Source: a virus
DNA length: 64,000 bases
Virus record (IMG/VR): IMGVR_UViG_3300037225_000673
Coordinates: 1 to 64,000 of that record
Strand: one strand, 5' to 3'
In this document: positions 23,929-31,417 of the stretch, one piece after another
Position numbering within the stretch: the stretch's first letter is position 1
Layout of the letters: every line of letters begins with the position of its first letter
Position numbers and translations under genes: made by a program
Notes under the pieces: model-generated
What the model saw: only the letters and a program-made list of their open reading frames with translations
Databases searched by the model: none
What the model was told of the DNA's origin: nothing

Positions 23929-26346
23929 TTATTTCGTTGCTACCCTAACTCCATCTAATGTTATTGAGGTTGCTCCTGTAATAACAATCGTATGGGTTGC
24001 TGGTGCCGGTGTTGGTACCGGGGCGGGTGGAGTTGGAACTGGCACCGGCGCTGGAGGCGGCGTTGGGGTTGGGGCTGGTGGTGCAGGCGTAGGCGTAACC
24101 GTTTGCAACGCTGCCAACAACTTGGTCCCAACTGGGACACCAACACCAGTACAGGCATCCCAACCTACACGAGCGGCATAGGTTCCGTTGTTGCCGGTGA
24201 TAATATCTCTATACCATCCTGTCAATGAATAGAGTGCTGAGTTTAGATAGCCAACATTCTTTCCAAGGGCCTGTGTTAAACAGGCCGCTAAAGCCGCCCA
24301 TAGAGGCGCTACTGCACTCGTTCCACCGATAACATAGTTCTGACCATCGACAATAACATTCCAACCGCTATTTGGATCTGCATTACCGGCAACGTCAGGA
24401 ACGCCACGATACTTTCCGCCAGGAACATTTGCTTTTGCTTGATAGGTTGGAATGGCAAACAGGGAACTAACGCCACCGCCAGTTGCCTCTCCTCCTCCAT
24501 CATTCCATACAACTTCAGTTGTCGTGTTCAAAGCAGGAAGGCTGGTACCTCCACAGGCCAGAACAAGTGGCGATGATGATGGAAAGTCAACGTGGTTTCC
24601 AGATTCGCCATCACCTGAACCTCCGTCGCCGGCTGCCACTGTTACAGTAATCCCGGCAGTAGCTGCACGCTGGAATGCGGTATTGAAATTGGCAATCGAT
24701 GTAGAACTCCATTGATCTTCAGGTGAGTTGCCACACCATGAAACCATGCCCTTTCTACGAACAAACATGATATGGTTGGGCACTGTCAAACAGTATACAA
24801 AGTCATCATAATCAGCTTCATAGCGCTTAGTGAGGCGTTCTGTTTTGTATGTCTCTTTGATATTTACTCGATATTCTATATGTCTGGTTATACCCTTTGC
24901 GTTTTTCCTGCCTCGACGATCAATTGTTTTGATAGACCCAACAAAGCCGAGTTTCAAAAGCAACTCTTGTACACCATCTGCAAGCATCTTTGAAGATGTA
25001 TAGTACGCCTGCTTGCCTTTTCCATTCCGAGTCCCATCTCCCAACATAAGAGCATCATATAATATTCTTAATTGTTGTGGGCAGGCCGATAAAATATGAG
25101 GTGGAATAAATTTTTCCCATGACTTACCAAACTTAGCTAGCCCCAAACACAATTCACGATTGCAACAACTCCATCCGTGTCCATTACGGTTGAATTTGAA
25201 TGGCATTTTATCAAGACAACGTTGAATCTGCGCAACCTTTTCTGGATTTGAAATTTGTGATATTCCGGTCGAATATGTTTGCTCATCAAATGCCTTGGCT
25301 TGATATTCTGTTTGTATTATTTCTATTGGTGTATCCTTATGGCGTTTTGCAAAAGTGCCATCGTGCATTCGCTCTATTCTTTGGTTTAGGAATCGTGGTC
25401 GTTTTTTGACAAAGGTGCGTTCTTTATGGTGTGTAACTCCAATACTGGTGTGTCCTTCGGATAGAAAGTAGCCCATGAATTCAAGGTAAAGATCTGCATT
25501 AATATTTTTACCACCTAAAGTTACCGTCTTTAGCTCCTCACCATTCCATAACGCCGTCTTAGGCACATAACACCAATTATTAGAGAAAATCTCTTCTGAT
25601 GGATATAAATCAGCTTGATGCTTCGCACGTTTCACATACATCATATGATTAGGTGTAACCATCAAATCGGTGCAACTCCCTTGGTAATGGTGCATTTTAC
25701 CTTTGTAATGATACTTGTGAGTTTTTTGAATAGGTTGATATTCTAATTCTCCTGTACTGGGATTTAATGTAGCAATCAGCTCATCTCCGTTAATATTCTG
25801 GAAATAACGCCATCCTGTATTTGTTAACACTTCGGTCTCGTTGTCATAACAACCCCAAGAGATACTGATTGCGGTCATATCATCAGTAATAGCCTGGTTG
25901 ATTGCGTCCAAGAAGCCAGCGTCTGTATTTGGGGCCATGTAGCAGTGAAGCTCTGCACCAGGGGCCATTGCACCAATGATACATAGGTCGAGCATTACTT
26001 CGCCATCAGCTCCATTAGGATCGCCGGGAGCGTTCTTTGCCCCATCGATGCCATGAAATACTACTGGCTTTACTGTTAGTCCAAGGGAAGTAAAATACTT
26101 ATTTAGATCTGCTTGAACGTAGCCACCTCCCAATTCAATAACTGCAACTTTGGTTCCAACTCCTGTTGCGTTCGTTGGGAAGCCATAAAATGTGGCCAAT
26201 TGCTTTGGGTTATAGCTAACGCTTGTAGCGCGAGATCCGGCGAATGGTCTATGTCCAATCTGTGGAGGAATTGGTGGGCGTCTATTACCTGTGGTGGGTA
26301 ATGCTGCTGCGCCTTTAAATCTCCTGATATATGATATTAGTTGCAT
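23929..26346 (-). CDS. S53 (sedolisin) peptidase interrupted by an intein
   Basis: An 805-aa precursor. Host parts: residues 1-165 and 541-805 form a sedolisin: Glu116 and Asp120 (GADGEVMLDLCI), oxyanion Asp574 (AAGDGG) and nucleophile Ser677 (GGTSAVAP), a complete triad. An intein with an embedded LAGLIDADG homing endonuclease occupies residues 166-540 (Cys166 first, Asn540 last, Ser541 after). The C-terminal tail is a long Pro/Thr repeat (PTPAPPAPTPTP) ending in a small beta domain. No propeptide is visible. Probably a virion-associated or secreted protease. A TATAAATA promoter lies 57 bases upstream. Confidence 0.88.
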   Translation of the reverse strand: MQLISYIRRFKGAAALPTTGNRRPPIPPQIGHRPFAGSRATSVSYNPKQLATFYGFPTNATGVGTKVAVIELGGGYVQADLNKYFTSLGLTVKPVVFHGIDGAKNAPGDPNGADGEVMLDLCIIGAMAPGAELHCYMAPNTDAGFLDAINQAITDDMTAISISWGCYDNETEVLTNTGWRYFQNINGDELIATLNPSTGELEYQPIQKTHKYHYKGKMHHYQGSCTDLMVTPNHMMYVKRAKHQADLYPSEEIFSNNWCYVPKTALWNGEELKTVTLGGKNINADLYLEFMGYFLSEGHTSIGVTHHKERTFVKKRPRFLNQRIERMHDGTFAKRHKDTPIEIIQTEYQAKAFDEQTYSTGISQISNPEKVAQIQRCLDKMPFKFNRNGHGWSCCNRELCLGLAKFGKSWEKFIPPHILSACPQQLRILYDALMLGDGTRNGKGKQAYYTSSKMLADGVQELLLKLGFVGSIKTIDRRGRKNAKGITRHIEYRVNIKETYKTERLTKRYEADYDDFVYCLTVPNHIMFVRRKGMVSWCGNSPEDQWSSTSIANFNTAFQRAATAGITVTVAAGDGGSGDGESGNHVDFPSSSPLVLACGGTSLPALNTTTEVVWNDGGGEATGGGVSSLFAIPTYQAKANVPGGKYRGVPDVAGNADPNSGWNVIVDGQNYVIGGTSAVAPLWAALAACLTQALGKNVGYLNSALYSLTGWYRDIITGNNGTYAARVGWDACTGVGVPVGTKLLAALQTVTPTPAPPAPTPTPPPAPVPVPTPPAPVPTPAPATHTIVITGATSITLDGVRVATK
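24727..25851 (-). mobile_element. Intein with LAGLIDADG homing endonuclease
   Basis: A 375-residue element inside the S53 gene. N-terminal splice block CYDNETEVLTNTGW and second block VTPNHMMYV; LAGLIDADG helices LEFMGYFLSEG and LYDALMLGDGT; C-terminal VYCLTVPNHIMFVRR and WCGN before Ser. The last pair is Gly-Asn instead of the usual His-Asn. Splicing would restore SWG-SPED and the peptidase fold. The homing endonuclease would spread it between alleles. Confidence 0.9.
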
Positions 26347-26389
26347 AATTTATCCTCCAGGCCCAAATTGGGTTCAAAATTATGCTGAG

Positions 26390-26420
26390 TTATGAGCAGA
26401 TCTATTTATATCAAAGGAAG
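26390..26420 (-). promoter_or_regulatory. T4-like late promoter in a 31-base repeat (first copy)
   Basis: A 31-base sequence, identical to 27151-27181, contains TATTTATA (26403-26410), i.e. TATAAATA on the minus strand, the T4-type late promoter -10 word. It lies 57 bases before the S53 gene and also encodes the last residues LPLI and stop of the M23 gene, so gene end and promoter overlap. Confidence 0.6.
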
Positions 26421-27122
26421 TATAATTATACAGTGTGGTTTGGGGGTACGGCTTAGATTGTAAAACGTATTAGCAAACTTACTTAGCCGATCTATACGCA
26501 AAGCAAATCTACTACCTGAGATGTTACTAACATGATCTTTCATATTGAAAGCAACCGCATCTCTCTTAGCCTTTTCCGATATATACATTCCGGCCTGTCT
26601 CTCTTGCGGAGTTAGATCGGTATATTGCGGAACTGAAAAGAATTGAGCCGGGTCTTGTATTTGGTTATCTTTCCACACCTGTAAATGACAATGCGGCCAT
26701 GTCTTACTAGCATTGCCTGTATTACCAACGGTTCCAAGCGCCGTATTACCATCTACCCTCTGTCCTATTTGAACATTAGCTGTTGCCAAATGAGCATAGT
26801 AACTCTTAAATCCATTAGCATGCTGAACATTAACGACATTTCCACCCAATGGATCGGTGCCAACGTTAGTGACAGTACCTGGTGCTATGGGGTATAGTTG
26901 CGTTCCACTTTGAGCACGAAGGTCAACTCCCTTGTGCTTGCCACTAAACCCTCCAGAATTATACCAGGTGCCTTTGATTGGAGATTGAAATGCAGAGTTT
27001 CCTGAGGCTGGTAAATGTTGAGAAGCCGGCGCTTGACTCTTAATTGTAGGCTCAAGAAGACCAATCATATCAGAGTCAATCTGATTCTGTAGGTTCTGCG
27101 GATTGTCATTTGGAAACTGCAT
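26406..27122 (-). CDS. M23 family zinc endopeptidase
   Basis: A 238-aa protein with the LytM-type domain: HKGVDLRAQ (His and Asp), GGNVVNVQHANGFKSYYAHL and the HCHLQVW motif that completes the zinc site. It cleaves peptide cross-bridges of peptidoglycan. The first 60 residues are low-complexity and no membrane segment is seen, so it is probably virion-associated. Its last four residues (LPLI) lie inside the promoter repeat. Confidence 0.9.
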   Translation of the reverse strand: MQFPNDNPQNLQNQIDSDMIGLLEPTIKSQAPASQHLPASGNSAFQSPIKGTWYNSGGFSGKHKGVDLRAQSGTQLYPIAPGTVTNVGTDPLGGNVVNVQHANGFKSYYAHLATANVQIGQRVDGNTALGTVGNTGNASKTWPHCHLQVWKDNQIQDPAQFFSVPQYTDLTPQERQAGMYISEKAKRDAVAFNMKDHVSNISGSRFALRIDRLSKFANTFYNLSRTPKPHCIIILPLI

Positions 27123-27150
27123 TATTAGGATTGGCCTCGGACGTAGAAAA

Positions 27151-27181
27151 TTATGAGCAGATCTATTTATATCAAAGGAAG
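27151..27181 (-). promoter_or_regulatory. T4-like late promoter in a 31-base repeat (second copy)
   Basis: Identical to 26390-26420. TATAAATA on the minus strand (27164-27171) is 42 bases upstream of the M23 gene and lies just behind the stop of the 60-aa gene at 27167, whose end it also encodes. Confidence 0.6.
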
Positions 27182-27349
27182 CTTAATTTGATTGTTTTCG
27201 TGTCTAGATGAGCACGTACTTTTGATTTTCTTAATATCATCTTCAAGAGATGAAATTCTCTCAGATAGTTTTTCAAACAGCTTTACTATCCATGGCGGTG
27301 GTTCTTCAGATACCAATTGCGATTCAATACGTTGTACTGCACCAACCAT
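27167..27349 (-). CDS. Small coiled-coil protein
   Basis: A 60-aa acidic-basic helical peptide with a heptad pattern (IVKLFEKLSERISSLEDDIK). Its end KLPLI matches the LPLI end of the M23 protein because both stops fall in the promoter repeat. Role unknown. Confidence 0.55.
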   Translation of the reverse strand: MVGAVQRIESQLVSEEPPPWIVKLFEKLSERISSLEDDIKKIKSTCSSRHENNQIKLPLI

Positions 27350-27416
27350 GTGTTGGTTTTTCTGAGTCCATTTATTTCCTTAAGATCAAAAGAAACTATA
27401 CACTTGAGATACAAAG

Positions 27417-27662
27417 TTATCCCATGCTAATTAACACATAATTATGAACATAAACTAATATTTTGTACGGCCACCCGGCTTGTTTCTTTGTACGAGCTAG
27501 GCTCCATCTGTAGTTATATATCCTTGCAAATTGCGAATTAGATTCGCAAAAAGCTTGACCCTGGACGTTCGATGAGTACCATGCGTCAGGACCAGGGATG
27601 AGGCTTTGGTTACCTTGGTGACTCTTCATCCAAGGTAGGAACTGAAGGACGTAGGAGGCCAC
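27417..27662 (-). CDS. Doubtful small ORF
   Basis: An 81-aa frame with a GTG start and no convincing ribosome site. Rich in aromatic residues (PDAWYSSNVQ, IYNYRWSLAR). It may be a true small gene or a leftover. A 6-bp CCCTGG/CCAGGG hairpin lies inside it. Confidence 0.25.
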   Translation of the reverse strand: MASYVLQFLPWMKSHQGNQSLIPGPDAWYSSNVQGQAFCESNSQFARIYNYRWSLARTKKQAGWPYKILVYVHNYVLISMG

Positions 27663-27663
27663 A

Positions 27664-27966
27664 TTGGATACGTATACATTATTTGTAATAAGCAGTTTTG
27701 ATCTTACTAAATTTGGTTGTCCTCATTGTGGATCTATAAATGGTAGTGTCTTATTAATCAATGGAACTTGCTTCATATGGAACTGTGATGATTGCGCCGA
27801 AGAATGTGCAGTTGTTGGAAAATCAGTTGATAAAATGTCTCAGTTTGTAATTAGAAACACTGATATCAAAGACCTTATTGGCCAACATCCTTACCAAGAA
27901 GATTACAAAATAAACACTTTCGCTCTTAGGGTTAACAATATTCCACTTAACGGAGTTGTTCAATAA
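27664..27966 (+). CDS. Zinc-ribbon protein with TTG start
   Basis: A 100-aa protein. AGGAGG (27653-27658) lies five bases before TTG 27664 and no ATG is available, so the TTG start is well supported. CPHCGSINGSV and CDDCAEECAVVG form a zinc ribbon. The stop TAA is created inside a CRISPR-like repeat that begins at 27957. Confidence 0.65.
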   Translation: MDTYTLFVISSFDLTKFGCPHCGSINGSVLLINGTCFIWNCDDCAEECAVVGKSVDKMSQFVIRNTDIKDLIGQHPYQEDYKINTFALRVNNIPLNGVVQ

Positions 27967-28064
27967 CCTTCGAGAGATTCAGTTGATGTGAGGTGTTAGA
28001 GTGCCCACATTGTCATGATGCTGATGACGTATCAGTAACCTTCGAGAGATTCAGTTGATGTGAG
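27957..28064 (+). CRISPR. Ectopic repeat-spacer-repeat unit
   Basis: A partial repeat (start altered, from about 27961 to 27992), a 36-base spacer (27993-28028) and a complete repeat (28029-28064). The spacer is identical to the one at 16140-16175 of the main array, 12 kb away, and both repeats match the array. After the second repeat the sequence differs from the array (TGCAAGAAACC here). It is likely a recombination or copy event from the array. Confidence 0.9.
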
Positions 28065-28130
28065 TGCAAGAAACCATTCAAAGCCAAGGCGGTGGCAAGA
28101 AGTAAAAAATTGGTTGAGGGGCGGAAATAA
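28065..28130 (+). pseudogene. Zinc-ribbon gene tail after the ectopic CRISPR unit
   Basis: In the frame set by the spacer, repeat and flank the translation reads LECPHCHDADD, VSVTFERFS, a TGA, then CECKKPFKAKA and on to LVEGRK stop (28128-28130). Without the TGA this is a plausible zinc ribbon (CPHC, CEC). It has no start of its own and may be a remnant, or a TGA-read-through product. Confidence 0.4.
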
Positions 28131-28140
28131 ACCGCCCCTC
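28116..28140 (+). terminator. Terminator-like hairpin
   Basis: GAGGGGCGG (28116-28124) pairs with CCGCCCCTC (28132-28140), nine base pairs and a seven-base loop, followed by GATTTGTTTG. It probably ends transcription before the next gene. Confidence 0.65.
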
Positions 28141-28169
28141 GATTTGTTTGATTGACAGGAACGTCCTCA

Positions 28170-28346
28170 ATGAATAGTATGCGTGACGAAATCATTGCCC
28201 GGCACATTATGACGCCAGCTGGTAAACGTAAGCTAGCTGCGGCAATCTTCAGGCCGATGGGTAAAGCTATGGGTTTCGATGATGAAACCGTAGAGTGGGC
28301 CATTCAAAAAACTCTTGAGAAAATGCGCGAAAAGGAAGGCGACTAA
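28170..28346 (+). CDS. Small helical protein
   Basis: A 58-aa basic helical peptide (MNSMRDEIIARHIMT...). Start ATG 28170 is favoured by AGGA nine bases upstream over an in-frame ATG at 28152. The stop overlaps the next start (TAATG). Confidence 0.65.
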   Translation: MNSMRDEIIARHIMTPAGKRKLAAAIFRPMGKAMGFDDETVEWAIQKTLEKMREKEGD

Positions 28347-29080
28347 TGCCAAAGCTCAATCAGATAATTGCTATTGAAGACGGCTCAAAGAAGAATGGTT
28401 ATGCAGATCTTTCTAAGACACATCATGTCTTACAGAAGCCAGATTTGTTCTCTGGATTTGTGGCAACGTATGCTCCACACACCGAAGATCCAACACTGAA
28501 GCAACCCGAACAGCGCAAGGTCATCCAGCAAAACGCCCCAGAAATTGTCAAGTTGGCGCAAGTTGGCCTGGCAGAGATGTGGAATATCGTTGCAACCAAA
28601 GACATTGGCAACTGTTCTGCTAAAGCTGATGTAATTGTTGATGGTGTAACTCTGGCGGCTCAAGTTCCAGTTACTCATCTGCTTTTCTTAGAGAAGCAAT
28701 TGACAGACATCAGAACATTCATTGCCAAACTTCCGGTGCTGGATCCGTCTAAAGAATGGATATATGATTCTAATAAGGGAATGTATCAATCGAAGTTCCC
28801 AGAGCAGCGCATCAAGACTCGCAAAGTTCACAAGTCATTGGTGAAGATTGAACCCGGGCCCCATTCTCCTGGGCAGGCAGATATCATTACTGTAGATGAA
28901 TCTGAAGGGTTGTGGACTCAGGTTGACATGTCAACATGTTATCCTCAAGATGCAATCAAGAATATGCTTGACCGTGTCTCGAAGCTATCGGCTGCTGTGA
29001 AATCGGCGCGCGAGGAAGCCAACTCAATTGTTGTTGAGAAGGCCGCGATAGCTGAAAAGCTCCTAGATTTTATCTTCTAA
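28346..29080 (+). CDS. Hypothetical protein
   Basis: A 244-aa protein. N-terminal 60 residues extended, middle helical (LFLEKQLTDIRTFIAKLP), then a beta-rich basic segment (KTRKVHKSLVKIEPGP) and a C-terminal coiled coil (AVKSAREEANSIVVEKAA). Such proteins recur in large phages but I do not know a function. It is followed by a terminator. Confidence 0.7.
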   Translation: MPKLNQIIAIEDGSKKNGYADLSKTHHVLQKPDLFSGFVATYAPHTEDPTLKQPEQRKVIQQNAPEIVKLAQVGLAEMWNIVATKDIGNCSAKADVIVDGVTLAAQVPVTHLLFLEKQLTDIRTFIAKLPVLDPSKEWIYDSNKGMYQSKFPEQRIKTRKVHKSLVKIEPGPHSPGQADIITVDESEGLWTQVDMSTCYPQDAIKNMLDRVSKLSAAVKSAREEANSIVVEKAAIAEKLLDFIF

Positions 29081-29124
29081 TGACTCCGAAACTCTCTTCG
29101 GCTGTGAAAGGCTTGAGAGGGACC

Positions 29125-29144
29125 GCCCCCTAAGTGGGGGCTTT
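29125..29144 (+). terminator. Rho-independent terminator
   Basis: GCCCCC (29125-29130), loop TAAGT, GGGGGC (29136-29141) and TTT. It follows the gene ending at 29080 and precedes the tRNA-like region, whose outer helix starts within its tail. Confidence 0.75.
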
Positions 29145-29316
29145 AGCAGACAATCTGAATCTCAATCTGAATCTCAATCTGAAAGCATAAGCGCGCGGGA
29201 GCAATCCCATTGCAGGTTCGAGCCCTGCCCCGGCGACCGGGCATTAAGCCCTTTCAAAAACGTCGGGTACCCGAATTGGCATAGGGGCGCGTGAGCAAAT
29301 CAATCTATTCTGCTAA
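29143..29316 (+). tRNA. Candidate permuted class II tRNA (3' half first)
   Basis: The 3' half comes first: anticodon-stem strand GCGCG (29191-29195), variable arm GGGA-GCAA-TCCC, T arm GCAGG-TTCGAGC-CCTGC (29212-29228), acceptor strand CCCGGCG (29229-29235) and discriminator A. The 5' half follows: acceptor strand CGTCGGG (29261-29267), TA, D arm CCC-GAATTGGCATA-GGG, anticodon strand CGCGT. The acceptor strands pair over all seven positions (one G-U), the anticodon strands over five, and TTAGCAGA (29143-29150) pairs with TCTGCTAA (29309-29316). Long variable arm suggests Tyr, Leu or Ser type; the anticodon is not assigned. A 12-base tandem repeat (CAATCTGAATCT) lies at 29151-29183. Confidence 0.65.
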
Positions 29317-29347
29317 TCTCAATAAAACCGAGTCAGCCTAATCAAGT

Positions 29348-29474
29348 TGTAGTAATTATGTAGAGGAGATGCCGATTCGATTTCGGCCCTCCCGGCAAGG
29401 TTTATCAGTCTCTAGTAGATCTTGCCGGGAGGTGGTTCAAGGGAAAAACGCCTCACTTCAAAATCAGTACTACA
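29348..29474 (+). tRNA. Candidate permuted tRNA with UCA anticodon (Trp-like)
   Basis: 3' half: stem strand AGAGG (29362-29366), variable AGAT, T arm GCCGA-TTCGATT-TCGGC (29371-29387), acceptor CCTCCCG (29388-29394), discriminator G. 5' half: acceptor CGGGAGG (29426-29432), TG, D arm GTT-CAAGGGAAA-AAC, G, stem CCTCA, loop CTTCAAA (29456-29462). Acceptor strands pair perfectly (the helix extends to 12 bp), anticodon strands four of five. TGTAGTA (29348-29354) pairs with TACTACA (29468-29474). The loop gives anticodon UCA, which reads UGA; G73 and the GUUCAA D arm resemble tRNA-Trp. Confidence 0.65.
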
Positions 29475-29501
29475 TTAAACGCCGTAGGTTGAAGAGCGGA
29501 T

Positions 29502-29546
29502 GGGCGATGAGGGAATTAGGCTACAACTCCCGAGTCGCCCTTTCTT
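29502..29546 (+). terminator. Terminator after the tRNA-like genes
   Basis: GGGCGA (29502-29507) with TCGCCC (29535-29540) and, inside it, GGGA (29511-29514) with TCCC (29528-29531), followed by TTTCTT. It is probably the end of the tRNA transcript. Confidence 0.7.
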
Positions 29547-29560
29547 ATTAAGGCTCAGTT

Positions 29561-29812
29561 ATGTATGATGAATTTGATACAAGCGATGACGTTATCTTGT
29601 GGCTAAAAGCCAGAAGTAAAAACAATATCAGAGTGGCTTCAAACCCAATGAAGCTTGTGCTTTGCTTTGTAGACATTGATAGTGGTGATCATATCAAATT
29701 CAAAGTGAGAGAAGCTAAAGATAAGCGCATAGCAAAGGCGTGTCATAAACTTCAGAAGTTTCCAATTGAAGGCGGGGCAATGTTCCAAGATTGGTTGAAT
29801 AACATATTATAA
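29561..29812 (+). CDS. Small hypothetical protein
   Basis: An 83-aa protein with an acidic N-terminus (YDEFDTSDDVI) and a basic middle (KVREAKDKRIAKACHKLQKF). Likely alpha/beta. First gene after the tRNA region. Family unknown. Confidence 0.6.
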   Translation: MYDEFDTSDDVILWLKARSKNNIRVASNPMKLVLCFVDIDSGDHIKFKVREAKDKRIAKACHKLQKFPIEGGAMFQDWLNNIL

Positions 29813-29838
29813 TAATAGTGCATATCATAGAGGTCAAA

Positions 29839-30177
29839 ATGGTTGATATGCTACTCGTGTCATTGATGGATGCAATTAAATCGCAGAACGATCTTCAAAC
29901 CGGCAATGCCGATCTTGAATACGCAAATATTTCATCAGCTCGTTTTGTAAAATCAATGTATGAACTAATAGACCAACGCATCAATACTAACATTGAAGAG
30001 CGTCGAAGGCTAAGGTCACAAGAGAAAGCTAGTATAAAAAGCCTAACTGCATTGAACTCTGCCCCGCCTGCGTTGGAAGAAACAGATCTAGACGATGCTG
30101 ACTATGTTCGAGAATGGTTCGCCCAATACAAGCACTGGTATGATACAAAAAGGAAAGCTGCAATTGTTACGGGTTGA
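29839..30177 (+). CDS. Helical hypothetical protein
   Basis: A 112-aa protein (MVDMLLVSL...), ATG 29839 preceded by AGAGGT. Helical throughout with a charged centre (INTNIEERRRLRSQEKA). It runs 11 bases into the convergent glycosyltransferase gene. Unrecognised. Confidence 0.6.
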   Translation: MVDMLLVSLMDAIKSQNDLQTGNADLEYANISSARFVKSMYELIDQRINTNIEERRRLRSQEKASIKSLTALNSAPPALEETDLDDADYVREWFAQYKHWYDTKRKAAIVTG

Positions 30178-31417
30178 ATACCTTATTGTACATCTTTGCA
30201 GTATTCTCCCATGAATACCTATCCACATATTCTTTTTGTCTATTTACTTGAGCAACAACCAGAGACTCATCTTCGAACAAGGTTTCGATTGCCTTTGCAA
30301 TTTCTTCTGGCGAATCTGCTTTGATTGTTGGAACGTCTGAGAAGTGAGCGCTAGAACTTGAAATCACAGGAATTCCTTTTGACATTGCTATTCTAGAAAT
30401 CCCCGTCGCAGCATGAACCTCATGTCCCTTCTGGGCTACATATGGGAATATCGCAACTTTATTTGTTTTCATGTAAGAATGAATAACGTTGTCCGACTGG
30501 AACCCTCTAATAATAGCTACATGTTTTTTCAGCTCAAGTTCCTTTACAAGAGCAATTAGTTCATCATAATACTTCTGATGATCCATTCTACCAAACGGAG
30601 ACTCTGAAAACAATGCTGTGAAGAATATGTCATCGTATTTTTCCTTCAGTATTGCTGTTGCTTTTATTGAGTCTTGGAAGTTCTTGTATCGTAACCCAAA
30701 CCCAACCTGCAATATACAATGCTTGGTATGATATAAATTCCATAACCTTTCGTCATCGTAGTTACCACATCCATGTGGAATTACAGTAACGGTTCCAGAT
30801 ATACACTTCTCTTCTTTGAGAACCCTTTTGCCGCTCTCGGAGTGGGTAACAATCTCTGGCATGGCGGCTTCACAAATTGTCTTGTCTGCGTGATGAAATA
30901 CGCTATGCAATACAACAACAACTCTATAGTCATTAAGTTGAGTCATTAGCGATAGCCAAATTGTTGCGCTTGGGAACAATCCCCACTCGTGATTTATGAG
31001 TATAATATCAGGATCATATTCCTTTAGTTTATCTATTAGTTCTGAAGGATCCTTTCCTCTCTTCCAACACGGAACTATGTTGTCGCCGGTCGTTCCATTG
31101 TCTTCAATGAACAGCCTATAATCCTTGAACTGCTTAGCTATCTTTGGGAACAACGCTTCAGCATAGGTTGAAATTCCGCACGGCATGTTCCAATTGGTTA
31201 CGAAGGCAATCTTTAAATCAGCTGTGTTGCCAAAAGGTTTCTTGATTGCTAGCTGATTATTCTTTATGCGATAGTTGCAAAAGATATCCTCTCCAGATAT
31301 TCCGTCATCAGCTTTGATAATGCTTAAATCGTTGGAGCTGAACGGCTGATCTGAGATTACTTTTATTTCATTATTCGAATGACCAACAAACATACTTGTC
31401 CTAAAGAATCTTTGCAA
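30167..31417 (-). CDS. GT4-type glycosyltransferase
   Basis: A 416-aa GT-B fold enzyme. LKIAFVTNWNMPCGISTYAEAL opens the N-terminal Rossmann domain; the C-terminal donor domain has TVIPHGCGNYDD, ILQVGFGLRYKNF, and an EXE-like end GHEVHAATGISRIAMSKGIPVI before the sugar-nucleotide pocket. It transfers a sugar to an acceptor, most likely a surface glycan or another cell-envelope target. The next gene upstream on this strand overlaps by 17 bases, so both are probably co-transcribed. Confidence 0.85.
   Translation of the reverse strand: MQRFFRTSMFVGHSNNEIKVISDQPFSSNDLSIIKADDGISGEDIFCNYRIKNNQLAIKKPFGNTADLKIAFVTNWNMPCGISTYAEALFPKIAKQFKDYRLFIEDNGTTGDNIVPCWKRGKDPSELIDKLKEYDPDIILINHEWGLFPSATIWLSLMTQLNDYRVVVVLHSVFHHADKTICEAAMPEIVTHSESGKRVLKEEKCISGTVTVIPHGCGNYDDERLWNLYHTKHCILQVGFGLRYKNFQDSIKATAILKEKYDDIFFTALFSESPFGRMDHQKYYDELIALVKELELKKHVAIIRGFQSDNVIHSYMKTNKVAIFPYVAQKGHEVHAATGISRIAMSKGIPVISSSSAHFSDVPTIKADSPEEIAKAIETLFEDESLVVAQVNRQKEYVDRYSWENTAKMYNKVFNP

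Noticed and set aside
29143-29474. tRNA with a group I intron, or a two-piece tmRNA
   Set aside because: The halves are in reversed order with only 25-31 bases between the acceptor strands, too short for a group I intron; the D arm is present and no tag reading frame or pseudoknots are seen.
29369-29551. A 60-aa frame inside the tRNA-like region
   Set aside because: It reads across the T arm, acceptor stems, D arm and terminator; it is a by-product of the RNA structure.
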